From a virus: 46,223 nucleotides of DNA. Positions 12,763-22,161 of the stretch are shown piece after piece (position 1 is the first letter of the stretch; every line of letters begins with the position of its first letter). The notes below the pieces were generated by a model, which saw only the letters and a program-made list of their open reading frames with translations, did not search any database and had not been told where the DNA came from. Made by a program: the position numbers and the translations under genes. The stretch spans positions 1 to 46,223 of IMG/VR virus record IMGVR_UViG_3300025759_000160. One strand, written 5' to 3'.

Positions 12763-14982
12763 ATGAGCAATATAAAAATAAGTGATTTAACTGTTGAGAC
12801 CAGTTTATCTAATATAGAAGGTTTAGCTGGATATATAGATGATAATGGAACTTTGGTTAATAGAAAAATTTCAGGTGCTAGCATAATAGCTGGAACATTA
12901 CAAATAGGCAATACTTCTACAACTGCTTTAGCTGGTGACACAACTACAATAACTACTGCTCAAGCAAATGCTATATCAACAAACACTTCTGATATAGCAA
13001 ATATAGTTTCTTTTCCAGGTTTTGGAACAACTTCTACTACAGCACTTAAAGGTAATTCTGATCTTCAAGATATTGTTAACAATGGTAATGAAATCAACAA
13101 TAAGACATCACAGAATAATACTGGGACAATTAGAATAGTAGGTGGTACTGGTAATTACACTACAACTCATAGAATTGTAATGGGTGACTTAACTAACTTT
13201 GGAGGTGGTGGATTTGGTGTACTATTTAACCCTGAAGGTGCTACAGGAAATCCTTATAAATTTAGTTTTGGTAACTATGGTACTGCTAGTATTGGTTATT
13301 CAGGATCGACAGAAACCTTAGATTTTACTAAAGTTAGTGGAGGAACAGCAAATTTAAGTTTTGGTAGTGGTATTGATGTTGAATTTAATAATAGTGTTGA
13401 ATTTAATAATGGTTTTAATATTGCAGGTGCGTTAAAACTAAATAATAATAGTGGTAATTCAGGACAAGTTTTAACTTCTACAGGTGCTGGTTCACCACAG
13501 TGGGAAGATCCTCTACCATCACCGTTATTCCAAGATCTTCAAGGTGGAGTTCCAACTAGTGGAACTAAAGATTGGGATTTTAATTTAGGATATAATGCCG
13601 AGCTTTTTGTTCAAAATGCTAACGGTACTAGTTTAACGGTTAGTAATTGGACAGATGGTGATTCAGGTGTTTTAATTTTACAAACCAACAATGTTCAATC
13701 GGGCACTGGCGCTTCTTTTAGTTTTCCTACTAATTCGGTATTTCCAGGTGGCACACCTACAATAGAAGATGGTAAGACTTATGTGTTTAATCTTATTTAC
13801 AAATCATCAACTGAACTTATTTGGACTTTAATGTCTACTTCTTCATATGATTTAAGCACAGATACTAGCTCTTTAGACGGTAAGATAAAATTATCTTCAA
13901 GCTTACCCGGTAGTACGTCAGACACTGTTACACTGACAGGTGCTGGGACAGTAAGTGTCACCTCTGACAACGCTGGAGAAGTAACTATAACTGGAGCTAG
14001 CGGCATTGATTTTAGTGGTCTTAATATAAGTACTATAAAAGCAGATTTAAGTAATTCTACACAAAATCAATATGGAGAAGCTATAACTGTAAAAGCTTCT
14101 GCTGCTATAGATAATGGCGCTGTTGTAATATGGGATTATAGTGGGGCAGAAGTTCAAGCAAAAATGCCGAGTGGTTCTACTCCAGATCAACATGAAATTA
14201 TTGGTATAGCAATTGAAGATATTGCAGCAGGCTCAACTGGAAAAGTTTTAATTTACGGTTATGCCACTGCTAAATATGATCCTTCAGGTGTAGTGGTTTC
14301 TTCGTTACCATTAAACAGCGGATCAACCGGCGGAACAACTGTTGTAGGGGATACAACAGAAAGAACAACATTTACCGATGACGGTGGAACTGGTTCTAAT
14401 TATTCAAACGGTGTTAACTATACTCATACCTTTTCTAATGTTAACGGAGGTAATATTAGTATGAAATTTATTAGTTGGAGTATTGAACAAGGTTCAAGTA
14501 ACATATGGGACAGATTAGGTTTTACTGTATCTAATGATGGCGTAACTTATCAGAATGCAGAATTCACGCCACACACGACATCAGACAATGGTGGTTGGAG
14601 AACATCAGGTACAACAACTGCCCCTTGGAGTAGTACTGAAGGCACTGCTGGGCCAAATAATAGTGGTTACATATTGGCTAGTGACCCAGGTACCAATTTC
14701 CCAGTTAACGCTGTAATAGACACAGGATATCCTTATGTAAGAGCATATTTTGAATCCGACAGTTCTGCTTCAGAAGCAGGTTGGGAGATCGAAGTTTACG
14801 GGCAAAATGCATTATCCGGTGCTCCTTCAATAGGCCAAGGTGCATATATTAATATAAATGATTTAACTGAAGTTTCACGAGTTGCAAGTACAGGAAGAAC
14901 ATTAGGTACGTTTGTTGGAACTGACATAACTAATGATGCTGTCGTAATGTTTGTTGCACCAGCAAGACCACAAATATCATAA
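12763..14982 (+). CDS. Fibre/adhesin-like virion protein, 739 aa
   Basis: A Gly/Ser/Thr-rich beta protein. Residues about 1-120 look like an N-terminal anchor and helical linker (SNIKISDLTVETSLSNIEG, STNTSDIANIVSFPG). Residues 440-510 hold the same barrel-like domain as the 490-residue fibre (EAITVKASAAIDNGAVVIWD, IIGIAIEDIAAGSTGKVLIY). About 170 residues are inserted at 515-685 (WDRLGFTVSNDGVTYQN, GGWRTSGTTTAPWSS, YPYVRAYFES) and read like a lectin- or discoidin-like sandwich. The domain then resumes (GAYININDLTEVSRVASTG). It is probably host-surface binding. Confidence 0.75.
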   Translation: MSNIKISDLTVETSLSNIEGLAGYIDDNGTLVNRKISGASIIAGTLQIGNTSTTALAGDTTTITTAQANAISTNTSDIANIVSFPGFGTTSTTALKGNSDLQDIVNNGNEINNKTSQNNTGTIRIVGGTGNYTTTHRIVMGDLTNFGGGGFGVLFNPEGATGNPYKFSFGNYGTASIGYSGSTETLDFTKVSGGTANLSFGSGIDVEFNNSVEFNNGFNIAGALKLNNNSGNSGQVLTSTGAGSPQWEDPLPSPLFQDLQGGVPTSGTKDWDFNLGYNAELFVQNANGTSLTVSNWTDGDSGVLILQTNNVQSGTGASFSFPTNSVFPGGTPTIEDGKTYVFNLIYKSSTELIWTLMSTSSYDLSTDTSSLDGKIKLSSSLPGSTSDTVTLTGAGTVSVTSDNAGEVTITGASGIDFSGLNISTIKADLSNSTQNQYGEAITVKASAAIDNGAVVIWDYSGAEVQAKMPSGSTPDQHEIIGIAIEDIAAGSTGKVLIYGYATAKYDPSGVVVSSLPLNSGSTGGTTVVGDTTERTTFTDDGGTGSNYSNGVNYTHTFSNVNGGNISMKFISWSIEQGSSNIWDRLGFTVSNDGVTYQNAEFTPHTTSDNGGWRTSGTTTAPWSSTEGTAGPNNSGYILASDPGTNFPVNAVIDTGYPYVRAYFESDSSASEAGWEIEVYGQNALSGAPSIGQGAYININDLTEVSRVASTGRTLGTFVGTDITNDAVVMFVAPARPQIS

Positions 14983-15015
14983 AAACAAAAACAAATAACA
15001 ATTAAATTTAATAAA

Positions 15016-15273
15016 ATGAATAAAATATCAGAAGAACAATTAAAAACTATAAAAGAACAACAAAATAAAACGGCTACTATTTTAAATGAGTTAGGTTTTT
15101 TAGAAACTAGAAAGCATGCTTTATTACATGAGGTGGCTGCGTTGAATGATACTATAAACGACTACAAGTCAGAGTTAGAAAAACAGTATGGTAGAGTAAA
15201 TATAAATTTAGAAGACGGAACATATACTGAGATTGAAGAAGATAGTAAAAAAGAAGTTGTAGAAAATGTCTAG
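15016..15273 (+). CDS. Small coiled-coil protein, 85 aa
   Basis: Residues 1-60 predict a coiled coil (ISEEQLKTIKEQQNKTATI, HALLHEVAALNDTINDYKSE). A beta-like tail follows (GRVNINLEDGTYTEI). It resembles small hypothetical proteins preceding the terminase in related marine phages, from memory. The stop overlaps the next gene by 8 bases. Role unknown; a virion assembly helper is possible. Confidence 0.65.
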   Translation: MNKISEEQLKTIKEQQNKTATILNELGFLETRKHALLHEVAALNDTINDYKSELEKQYGRVNINLEDGTYTEIEEDSKKEVVENV

Positions 15274-15493
15274 TGTTATAAGAAAAATAAGTATTGGCTC
15301 TGATTATAAAAACGACGCTATGCATTACTCTGTTGGTCAAGAGGTGTATGGTGGCCATACCATATGTGATATACTAAACGATGAAACTAAAGGTGAGTAT
15401 TCTATTTATATAAAAAAAAATAATGAGGTTTTACCTTGGAAAAAATTTAATAGCCAAATGGCTGTAGCTGTTGAATTTGATCTAAAGTACTAA
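15266..15493 (+). CDS. Small conserved-looking protein, 75 aa
   Basis: Seventy-five residues from MSSVIRKISIGSDYKNDAMH. A mixed beta sequence: HYSVGQEVYGGHTICDI, EYSIYIKKNNEVLPWKKF, VAVEFDLKY. The pattern (a strand, GQEVxGG, a strand, xWKxFN) recurs in phage hypothetical proteins near the double GroES-like gene, from memory. It overlaps the next start as TAATG. No catalytic residues are evident. Confidence 0.65.
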   Translation: MSSVIRKISIGSDYKNDAMHYSVGQEVYGGHTICDILNDETKGEYSIYIKKNNEVLPWKKFNSQMAVAVEFDLKY

Positions 15494-16050
15494 TGAATAG
15501 TTTATATAGCTTTATTGTCAAGCCGTATAGTGAAAGATACAATAACACTAAAGAAGTAGATGGTAAAGAACTAGTTTTAAATACTAGTATTTCTAGTTAT
15601 AAATTTATAAGCAAGAAAGCGGTTGTTGTTTCCACTCCATCCGCTTTTGATACCGATATAAAAGTAGGTGATACTGTTTATATACATCACAATGTTTTTA
15701 GAAGATGGTACGACCAAAAAGGTAAAGAAAGAAATAGTGCTAAATACTTTAAAGAAAATCTTTATTTTTGTGATGTAGACCAAATATATATGTACAACAA
15801 TAAACCACATCTTGATTATTGTTTTGTAAAACCTATAAAAGAGAAATCATTTCTAAGAACAGATAATAACAAAGAGCATTTTGGTATATTAAAGTATTCT
15901 AATAATTCATTAGAACGTATAGGAATAAAACCTGGAGCACTTGTTATATTCACACCTAATTCAGAGTTTGAGTTTATTATAGAAGATGAACTTCTCTACT
16001 GTATGAAATCTAATGATATTGCCGTAACTTATGGATACGAAGAAAACTAA
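15493..16050 (+). CDS. Tandem GroES-like (double Hsp10-fold) protein, 185 aa
   Basis: Two halves each resemble the GroES barrel. Residues 1-95: YSFIVKPYSERYNN, AVVVSTPSAFD, IKVGDTVYIHHNVFR. Residues 108-185: YCFVKPIKEK, GILKYSNNSLERIGIKPGAL, FTPNSEFEFIIEDELLYCM, DIAVTYGYE. This parallels FIVxPxxx ... VGDxVxx ... EFxxIxxELLY seen in the co-chaperonin. No hydrophobic mobile loop like the GGLLL in the true GroES is obvious. It could be a structural or chaperone-like protein. It lies just upstream of the terminase region. Confidence 0.6.
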   Translation: MNSLYSFIVKPYSERYNNTKEVDGKELVLNTSISSYKFISKKAVVVSTPSAFDTDIKVGDTVYIHHNVFRRWYDQKGKERNSAKYFKENLYFCDVDQIYMYNNKPHLDYCFVKPIKEKSFLRTDNNKEHFGILKYSNNSLERIGIKPGALVIFTPNSEFEFIIEDELLYCMKSNDIAVTYGYEEN

Positions 16051-16306
16051 AAAACAAATAATTCAAGCTGGTGAAAAAGCCATTGAAGAGTTGATTAAAG
16101 TAGCAAAAGAAAAAATTGTAGATTCAGATGATGACGTATCAGCTGATAGATTAAAAAACGCTGCCGCAACTAAGAAGCTAGCTATAATGGATGCTTTCGA
16201 AATACTTACTAGAATACAAGAAGAAGAAGAAATGCTAAGTGAAAAACCTAAAGAAAAAAAAGAAGAAAGATCTTTTAAGGGTTTCGCAGAAGGGCGTAGC
16301 AAGTGA
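16031..16306 (+). CDS. Small-terminase candidate, 91 aa
   Basis: A helical 91-residue protein (KQIIQAGEKAIEELIKVAKE, LKNAAATKKLAIMDAFEIL) with a charged C-terminal tail. It sits directly before TerL, with a GTGA overlap, the classic small-terminase position. The N-terminal KKTKKQIIQAGEKA could contact DNA, but no helix-turn-helix is convincing. Assignment rests on synteny and size, so it may be another terminase-linked protein. Confidence 0.45.
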   Translation: MDTKKTKKQIIQAGEKAIEELIKVAKEKIVDSDDDVSADRLKNAAATKKLAIMDAFEILTRIQEEEEMLSEKPKEKKEERSFKGFAEGRSK

Positions 16307-18531
16307 GTTATAATCAAACTTTATGGAAAGAAATTAAAGATGTTGTAAATCCTTCTATATTAAAAAAAGAAAATAGATTTAAAAGATGGTCTTATGGATA
16401 TAACGTTGAGTATGATTTTATAGTAATTAGTAAAACTGGACAGATTGGACAGATCATTGAAATTCAAAATCTCAGGATTGCTTTACCAGCAGTCGATAAA
16501 CCGTTTAAACGAAGCGAAAAGCAAGCGGAACAATATTGGGAAAAACAAGAATACCCAAAAGAATTAGCTAGAATAAAGAGTAGATTTGATTGGGACGAGT
16601 ATCCTAATGACTTCAAAGAAAAATGGTACGATTATATAGATGAAGAATTTAAGTATAGATCAGATGGTTACTGGTTTTATAATAACGGTATGCCTACTTA
16701 CATCACTGGTACTCATTACATGTATTTGCAGTGGTCAAAAATCGACGTTGGAGCCCCAGATTATAGAGAATCAAACAGACTCTTCTTTATATTTTGGGAA
16801 GCATGTAAAGCAGATGATAGATGTTATGGGATGTGCTATCTTAAAAACAGACGGAGTGGATTTTCTTTTATGTCCTCAGCAGAGCTTGTCAACCAAGCCA
16901 CGATATCTAGTGATGCCAGATTCGGCATCCTTTCAAAGTCTGGAGCAGATGCTAAAAAAATGTTCACAGATAAAGTTGTACCAATATCCGTTAACTATCC
17001 GTTTTTCTTTAAACCAATTCAAGACGGTATGGATCGTCCAAAAACCGAGTTGGCGTATAGAGTACCAGCTTCAAAACTTACTAGAAGAAAAATAGAAACA
17101 AACGAACAGTTGACGGAGCTACAAGGATTAGACACAACTATTGACTGGAAAAACACGGGTGATAACTCTTACGATGGAGAAAAGCTTAAACTACTAGCGC
17201 ATGATGAGAGTGGTAAATGGGAAAGACCTGATAATATATTAAATAACTGGAGAGTTACTAAAACTACACTAAGACTAGGATCAAGAATAGTTGGTAAGTG
17301 TATGATGGGCTCGACATCAAATGCGTTAGACAAAGGTGGAGAAAACTTTAAAAAACTATACTACAATTCAGACGTTACTAAAAGAAATAGAAACGGACAA
17401 ACAAGTAGTGGACTCTATTCTTTTTTCATCCCTATGGAGTGGAACTACGAAGGATTCATGGATACTTTTGGACTGCCTGTATTCGTTACGCCAACAAATC
17501 CAATTAAAACAAAACAAGGTGGAACAGTTACAAGAGGAGTAATAGATCACTGGAACAACGAAGTTGAAGGATTAAAACAAGATCAAGATGGTTTAAATGA
17601 ATACTATCGACAGTTTCCAAGAACAGAAGAACACGCATTTAGGGATGAAACTAAAAATAGTTTATTCAATCTTACTAAAATATATCAACAGATAGATTAC
17701 AATGAAGAGATTAATAATACCTCAAGTATAACACAAGGTAGTTTCATGTGGGAAAATGGTATTAAAGACACTAGAGTAATATTTGTTCCAAACAATAATG
17801 GAAGATTTTATATTTCTTGGGTTCCACCTAAAAACTTACAAAATAGAGTGATTATAAAAAATGGTATTAAATACCCAGGTAATGAGCATGTTGGAGCTTT
17901 TGGTTGTGACTCTTACGATATTAGTGGTACTGTGGATGGTAGAGGTTCAAAAGGAGCTCTTCATGGATTGACAAAGTTTTCAATGGAAGACGCACCGCCA
18001 AACCACTTTTTTTTAGAGTATATAGCTAGACCTGATACAGCTGAATTGTTCTTTGAAGATATATTAATGGCTTTAGTTTTTTATGGTATGCCTATACTAG
18101 CTGAAAATAATAAACCTAGATTACTTTACTATATCAAGCGTAGAGGTTATAGAGGTTTCAGTATGAATAGACCAGATAAGTTATGGAATAAACTATCTGT
18201 TACAGAAAGGGAGATAGGTGGAATACCTAATACAAGCGAAGATATAAAACAAGCTCATGCAGCTGCTATAGAGTATTATATTGAAAACTACGTTGGTGAG
18301 AATGAAACTGGTTATGGAGACATGTATTTTAATAATACACTAAATGACTGGAGTAGGTTTAATATAAGTAATAGAACTAAACACGATGCTTCTATTAGCT
18401 CTGGTTTAGCTATAATGGCTTGTAACAAAAACAAGTATAGACCAATTCCAGAAAGAACTAAAACATCTCCTATAAACCTAGGAATAAAAAGGTATAATAA
18501 TAATGGATCTATTTCACAAATAATTAAATAA
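16303..18531 (+). CDS. terL: Terminase large subunit (TerL)
   Basis: A DNA-packaging ATPase/nuclease of 742 residues starting at a GTG that overlaps the upstream stop. An ATPase P-loop-like motif RRSGFS lies at residues 183-188 in KNRRSGFSFMSSAE, and a Walker-B-like acidic pair at D301/E302 in LLAHDESGKW. The C-terminal nuclease fold has GCDSYDISG with D536 and D539, and D695 in KHDASISSGLAIM. Length and motif order fit phage TerL. It should cut concatemeric DNA and pump it through the portal. Promoter-free coupling to the upstream small gene suggests co-expression. Confidence 0.92.
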   Translation: MSYNQTLWKEIKDVVNPSILKKENRFKRWSYGYNVEYDFIVISKTGQIGQIIEIQNLRIALPAVDKPFKRSEKQAEQYWEKQEYPKELARIKSRFDWDEYPNDFKEKWYDYIDEEFKYRSDGYWFYNNGMPTYITGTHYMYLQWSKIDVGAPDYRESNRLFFIFWEACKADDRCYGMCYLKNRRSGFSFMSSAELVNQATISSDARFGILSKSGADAKKMFTDKVVPISVNYPFFFKPIQDGMDRPKTELAYRVPASKLTRRKIETNEQLTELQGLDTTIDWKNTGDNSYDGEKLKLLAHDESGKWERPDNILNNWRVTKTTLRLGSRIVGKCMMGSTSNALDKGGENFKKLYYNSDVTKRNRNGQTSSGLYSFFIPMEWNYEGFMDTFGLPVFVTPTNPIKTKQGGTVTRGVIDHWNNEVEGLKQDQDGLNEYYRQFPRTEEHAFRDETKNSLFNLTKIYQQIDYNEEINNTSSITQGSFMWENGIKDTRVIFVPNNNGRFYISWVPPKNLQNRVIIKNGIKYPGNEHVGAFGCDSYDISGTVDGRGSKGALHGLTKFSMEDAPPNHFFLEYIARPDTAELFFEDILMALVFYGMPILAENNKPRLLYYIKRRGYRGFSMNRPDKLWNKLSVTEREIGGIPNTSEDIKQAHAAAIEYYIENYVGENETGYGDMYFNNTLNDWSRFNISNRTKHDASISSGLAIMACNKNKYRPIPERTKTSPINLGIKRYNNNGSISQIIK

Positions 18532-20946
18532 ATGAAGATTTACACAAACAACAGTAGTAGTTTTCCAGATCAGGTGGTACCTGATGAGGTTAAGAATAGC
18601 TGGGAATATGGTGAAAAAGTAGGCAGAGCAATAGAAGGCGATTGGTTTAGTGGAACTAGATCAGGTGTAGAAAACAGGTGGAATACTAATTTTAACAATT
18701 TCAAAATGCGTAGACTATACGCTAGAGCTGAGCAACCTGTTCAAAAATACAAAGACGAGCTAGCTATAAATGGTGATTTATCTTACCTTAACTTAGATTG
18801 GAAACCAGTTCCTATTATACCTAAATTTGTAGACATTGTTGTAAATGGCATGGATGATAAGCTTTATGATATTAAAGCTTTTTCTCAAGATCCAGAGTCG
18901 AGAAAGGTTAGATCTCAATACGCTCAAGACATATTGAGAGATATGCAAGCTAAAGAATTTTTACAAAACTTACAAAGTACTATAGGATTAAATCTGTTTA
19001 ATACATCAGATCCAGAGGAACTTCCAGAAAATAAAGATGAGTTAGATTTACACATGCAGCTTAGTTATAAACAAGCTAGTGAGATAGCGTGTGAAGAAGC
19101 TATAAATAATACTCTAGATTTCAATAAGTATAATTTAACTAAAAAAAGAGTTATTGAAGACTTAGTGACATTAGGTATAGGAGCTGTTAAAACAGATTTC
19201 AACGAGTCTGAAGGCGTTATTGTAAAGTATGTAGATCCAGCTAGATTAGTTTATTCATATACTGAAGATCCAAATTTTGAAGATATATGGTATGTTGGTG
19301 AAGTTAAAAGTATAACTCTTCAAGAGTGTAAAAAAGAATTTCCACATTTAACAGATGCTGATTTAGAGAAGCTACAAAAGTATCAAGGTAATAGTAATTT
19401 TCTATACAACTGGAATGGACGTAACGATGGTAATTCTATATATATACTTTATTTTGAATACAAAACTTATAGTGATCAAGTTTTTAAAATAAAGAAAACA
19501 GCAACCGGATTAGAAAAAGCGTTAGAAAAACCTGATACTTTCAACCCTGAACCAAATGAAAATTTTGATAAAATAAGTAGATCTATAGAGGTTTTATATA
19601 GTGGTGCAAAAGTTCTTGGTTATGATATGATGCTAAAATGGGAGTTAGCTAAAAATATGACTAGGCCAAAATCAAACTTGGTTAAAGTTAATATGAATTA
19701 CAACATATGCGCTCCTAAATTGTATATGGGTAGAATAGAAAGTTTGGTTAGTAGAATGATGGGTTTTGCTGATATGATTCAATTAACTCATTTAAAAATA
19801 CAGCAAGTTATTTCAAAAATAATACCAGATGGTGTTTATTTAGATGTTGACGGTTTAGCAGAGGTTGATTTAGGTGGTGGAACTAGTTACAATCCTAAGG
19901 AAGCTTTAAATATGTATTTCCAGACTGGTAGTATTCTAGGAAGATCTATGACAACTGAAGGTGATCCTAACCCTGGTAGAGTTCCAATACAAGAGTTACA
20001 GTCAAGTTCAGGTGGTAGTAAAATACAATCTTTGATATCTACATATCAGTACTATTTACAAATGATAAGAGATGTAACAGGATTAAATGAAGCTAGAGAT
20101 GGAAGTATGCCTAACTCTGACTCATTGGTAGGTTTACAAAAGTTAGCAGCTGCTAATTCTAATACAGCTACTAAACATATTTTAAACTCTTACTTGTACA
20201 TTACCGTAAGAACATGTGAGAATATAGTATTAAGAACTTCTGATGCTTTAGAATATGATTTAACTAACGAGGCTTTAAAAAATAGTATATCAACTTGGAA
20301 TGTAGGTCAGTTAAATGACTTAAGCCAAATGCACCTATGTGATTTTGGTATATACTTTGATTTAGTTCCAGATGAACAAGAAAAGCAACAATTAGAAAGT
20401 AATATTCAAGCTGCGATTCAAAGTGGTAGCATAAACTTAGAAGATGCTATAGATATAAGGCAAATAAACAATCTTAAGCTAGCTAATCAAATGATTAAGC
20501 TCAAGCGTAAAAAAGCTGCTCAAGCAGCCCAAAAAGCCAATGAAGCAAATATTGCTGCTCAAGGTGCTGCTAACGCTCAAGCTAGTGAAGCTGCTGCTTT
20601 AGCTGAGGTTCAAAAGAAGCAAGCTACTATGGATGTAGAACTTAAGGTTGCTAAGGGTAAATCTCAATTTGAAATAGAGCGTATGCAAGTAGAAGCTCAA
20701 ATAAAAAGAGAGTTGATGGAATTAGAGTTTAATTATAACATGCAACTAGGTCAACAAAAAATAAATAGAGAGCAAGATCGAGAAAAGCAAATAGAGAATA
20801 GAAAAGATAAACGTGCTAGAATAATTGGAACTCAACAAAGTATGATAGCAAATCAAAAGCAAAAAGAATTAGACGCAATAGATTTTGAAAACCCAAGTGA
20901 AACACAAAACTTAGAAGATCCGTTACAAGGAATCCTAGGTGGTTAA
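18532..20946 (+). CDS. Portal protein
   Basis: 804 residues directly after TerL (stop and ATG adjacent), the classic place and size. The N-terminal half is mixed (SWEYGEKVGRAIEGDWF, LNLDWKPVPIIPKFVDIVV), with segments typical of portals of short-tailed phages (VGALEN-type nozzle genes follow later). From about residue 650 the C-terminus is a long Ala/Gln/Lys coiled coil (KKAAQAAQKANEANIAAQGA, QIKRELMELEFNYNMQLGQQ), plausible as the portal barrel inside the head. Family membership is inferred from order, length and this layout. Confidence 0.85.
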   Translation: MKIYTNNSSSFPDQVVPDEVKNSWEYGEKVGRAIEGDWFSGTRSGVENRWNTNFNNFKMRRLYARAEQPVQKYKDELAINGDLSYLNLDWKPVPIIPKFVDIVVNGMDDKLYDIKAFSQDPESRKVRSQYAQDILRDMQAKEFLQNLQSTIGLNLFNTSDPEELPENKDELDLHMQLSYKQASEIACEEAINNTLDFNKYNLTKKRVIEDLVTLGIGAVKTDFNESEGVIVKYVDPARLVYSYTEDPNFEDIWYVGEVKSITLQECKKEFPHLTDADLEKLQKYQGNSNFLYNWNGRNDGNSIYILYFEYKTYSDQVFKIKKTATGLEKALEKPDTFNPEPNENFDKISRSIEVLYSGAKVLGYDMMLKWELAKNMTRPKSNLVKVNMNYNICAPKLYMGRIESLVSRMMGFADMIQLTHLKIQQVISKIIPDGVYLDVDGLAEVDLGGGTSYNPKEALNMYFQTGSILGRSMTTEGDPNPGRVPIQELQSSSGGSKIQSLISTYQYYLQMIRDVTGLNEARDGSMPNSDSLVGLQKLAAANSNTATKHILNSYLYITVRTCENIVLRTSDALEYDLTNEALKNSISTWNVGQLNDLSQMHLCDFGIYFDLVPDEQEKQQLESNIQAAIQSGSINLEDAIDIRQINNLKLANQMIKLKRKKAAQAAQKANEANIAAQGAANAQASEAAALAEVQKKQATMDVELKVAKGKSQFEIERMQVEAQIKRELMELEFNYNMQLGQQKINREQDREKQIENRKDKRARIIGTQQSMIANQKQKELDAIDFENPSETQNLEDPLQGILGG

Positions 20947-20967
20947 TAAATTATATTATATTATATT

Positions 20968-22146
20968 ATGGAAAACAAAAAAGAAAAAGAAGAAGGTTCT
21001 TTCAAAATAAAAAGAAAACCTGGAAGACCTAGAAAACTTCAAAGTAAAAATGAAGTTACAAAGTTAGACTTAAGTAAAAACGAAGAAAAAGATGCCGTTC
21101 AAGAGTCAAAACCAGAGGAAACTGTGCTACAGTCTAATGAGCAAGAACAACCGAAACAAGAAGAGGTCAAAGTGGAATTGCAAGAAGTGGGACAAACACA
21201 CGGGGAACCTGAGCAGGTTACCGAAGAAAGTGAACCTGAAAAAGAATTAGTAATAATAAACGAAGAGCCAGAAGAAAAAACTGTAGATCAATTCAAAAAA
21301 TATGATGAACCAGTTACAAAACCTAAAGTAAACTTACCTGAAAATATAGAAAAGTTGGTAAATTTTATGAAGGACACTGGAGGGACCGTTGAAGATTATG
21401 TAACTTTAAATAAAGATTACGATAAATTTGACGACGATTTATTAATTAAAGAATATTATAAAAAAACTAGACCACACTTAACGGATGACGAAGTTTTATT
21501 CTTAATGGAAGATAACTTTAAGTACGATGAAGAAGTGGATGAAGAAAGATTTGTACGTAAACAAAAACTTAAGTACAAAGAAGAAATTGCAAAAGCCCGA
21601 ATTTTTCTGGATAAAATGAAAAGTAATTACTATGATGAAATCAAGTTGAGGCCATCTATTACTAACGAGCAACAGAAAGCTATGGATTTTTTCAATAGAT
21701 ATAACAAAGAACAATCATCTTTGCAAGAGAAAAGAAGCATGTTTGTTAATAAAACTAAAGATTATTTTCAGCATAAGTTTGAAGGTTTCGACTTTGAAGT
21801 TGGAGATAAAAAATTTAGATATAAAGTATCAAACACAAATGATATAGCTAATAAGCAAACTGATATAAATAAATTTGCAAATCAGTTTATGGATGATAAT
21901 GGTAACATTATTGATTATGCTGGATATCATAAAGCTCTTTATACTGCAAGAAACGCTGATAAAATAGCTCAACACTTCTATGAGCAAGGTAAATCCGACG
22001 CTACTAGAGGTATAATTAAAAATTCTAAAAACATTAACCAAGCTCCAAGGTCGGGTGAACAGGGTGAGGTTATGCCTAATGGATGGAAAGTAAGAGCTGT
22101 TACTGGTGTTGATTCGACTAAGTTAAAAATTAAAAAAAGAACATAA
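20968..22146 (+). CDS. Probable capsid scaffolding protein, 392 aa
   Basis: It sits between portal and capsid. Residues 1-115 are E/K/P/Q-rich and disordered (KIKRKPGRPRKLQSK, then acidic). Residues about 125-300 are helical and charged (ENIEKLVNFMKDTGGTVEDY, RFVRKQKLKYKEEIAKA), and the C-terminus is basic (KLKIKKRT). This matches the usual pattern of scaffolds, with a basic tail binding the capsid protein. Not conserved enough for family naming. The A/T-repeat leader resembles that of the 25688 gene. Confidence 0.75.
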   Translation: MENKKEKEEGSFKIKRKPGRPRKLQSKNEVTKLDLSKNEEKDAVQESKPEETVLQSNEQEQPKQEEVKVELQEVGQTHGEPEQVTEESEPEKELVIINEEPEEKTVDQFKKYDEPVTKPKVNLPENIEKLVNFMKDTGGTVEDYVTLNKDYDKFDDDLLIKEYYKKTRPHLTDDEVLFLMEDNFKYDEEVDEERFVRKQKLKYKEEIAKARIFLDKMKSNYYDEIKLRPSITNEQQKAMDFFNRYNKEQSSLQEKRSMFVNKTKDYFQHKFEGFDFEVGDKKFRYKVSNTNDIANKQTDINKFANQFMDDNGNIIDYAGYHKALYTARNADKIAQHFYEQGKSDATRGIIKNSKNINQAPRSGEQGEVMPNGWKVRAVTGVDSTKLKIKKRT

Positions 22147-22161
22147 TTTAAAAATAACAAA

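Noticed and set aside
16640-17095. 151-codon plus-strand frame inside terL
   Set aside because: Fully inside the TerL frame in another phase; TerL motifs show the correct frame.
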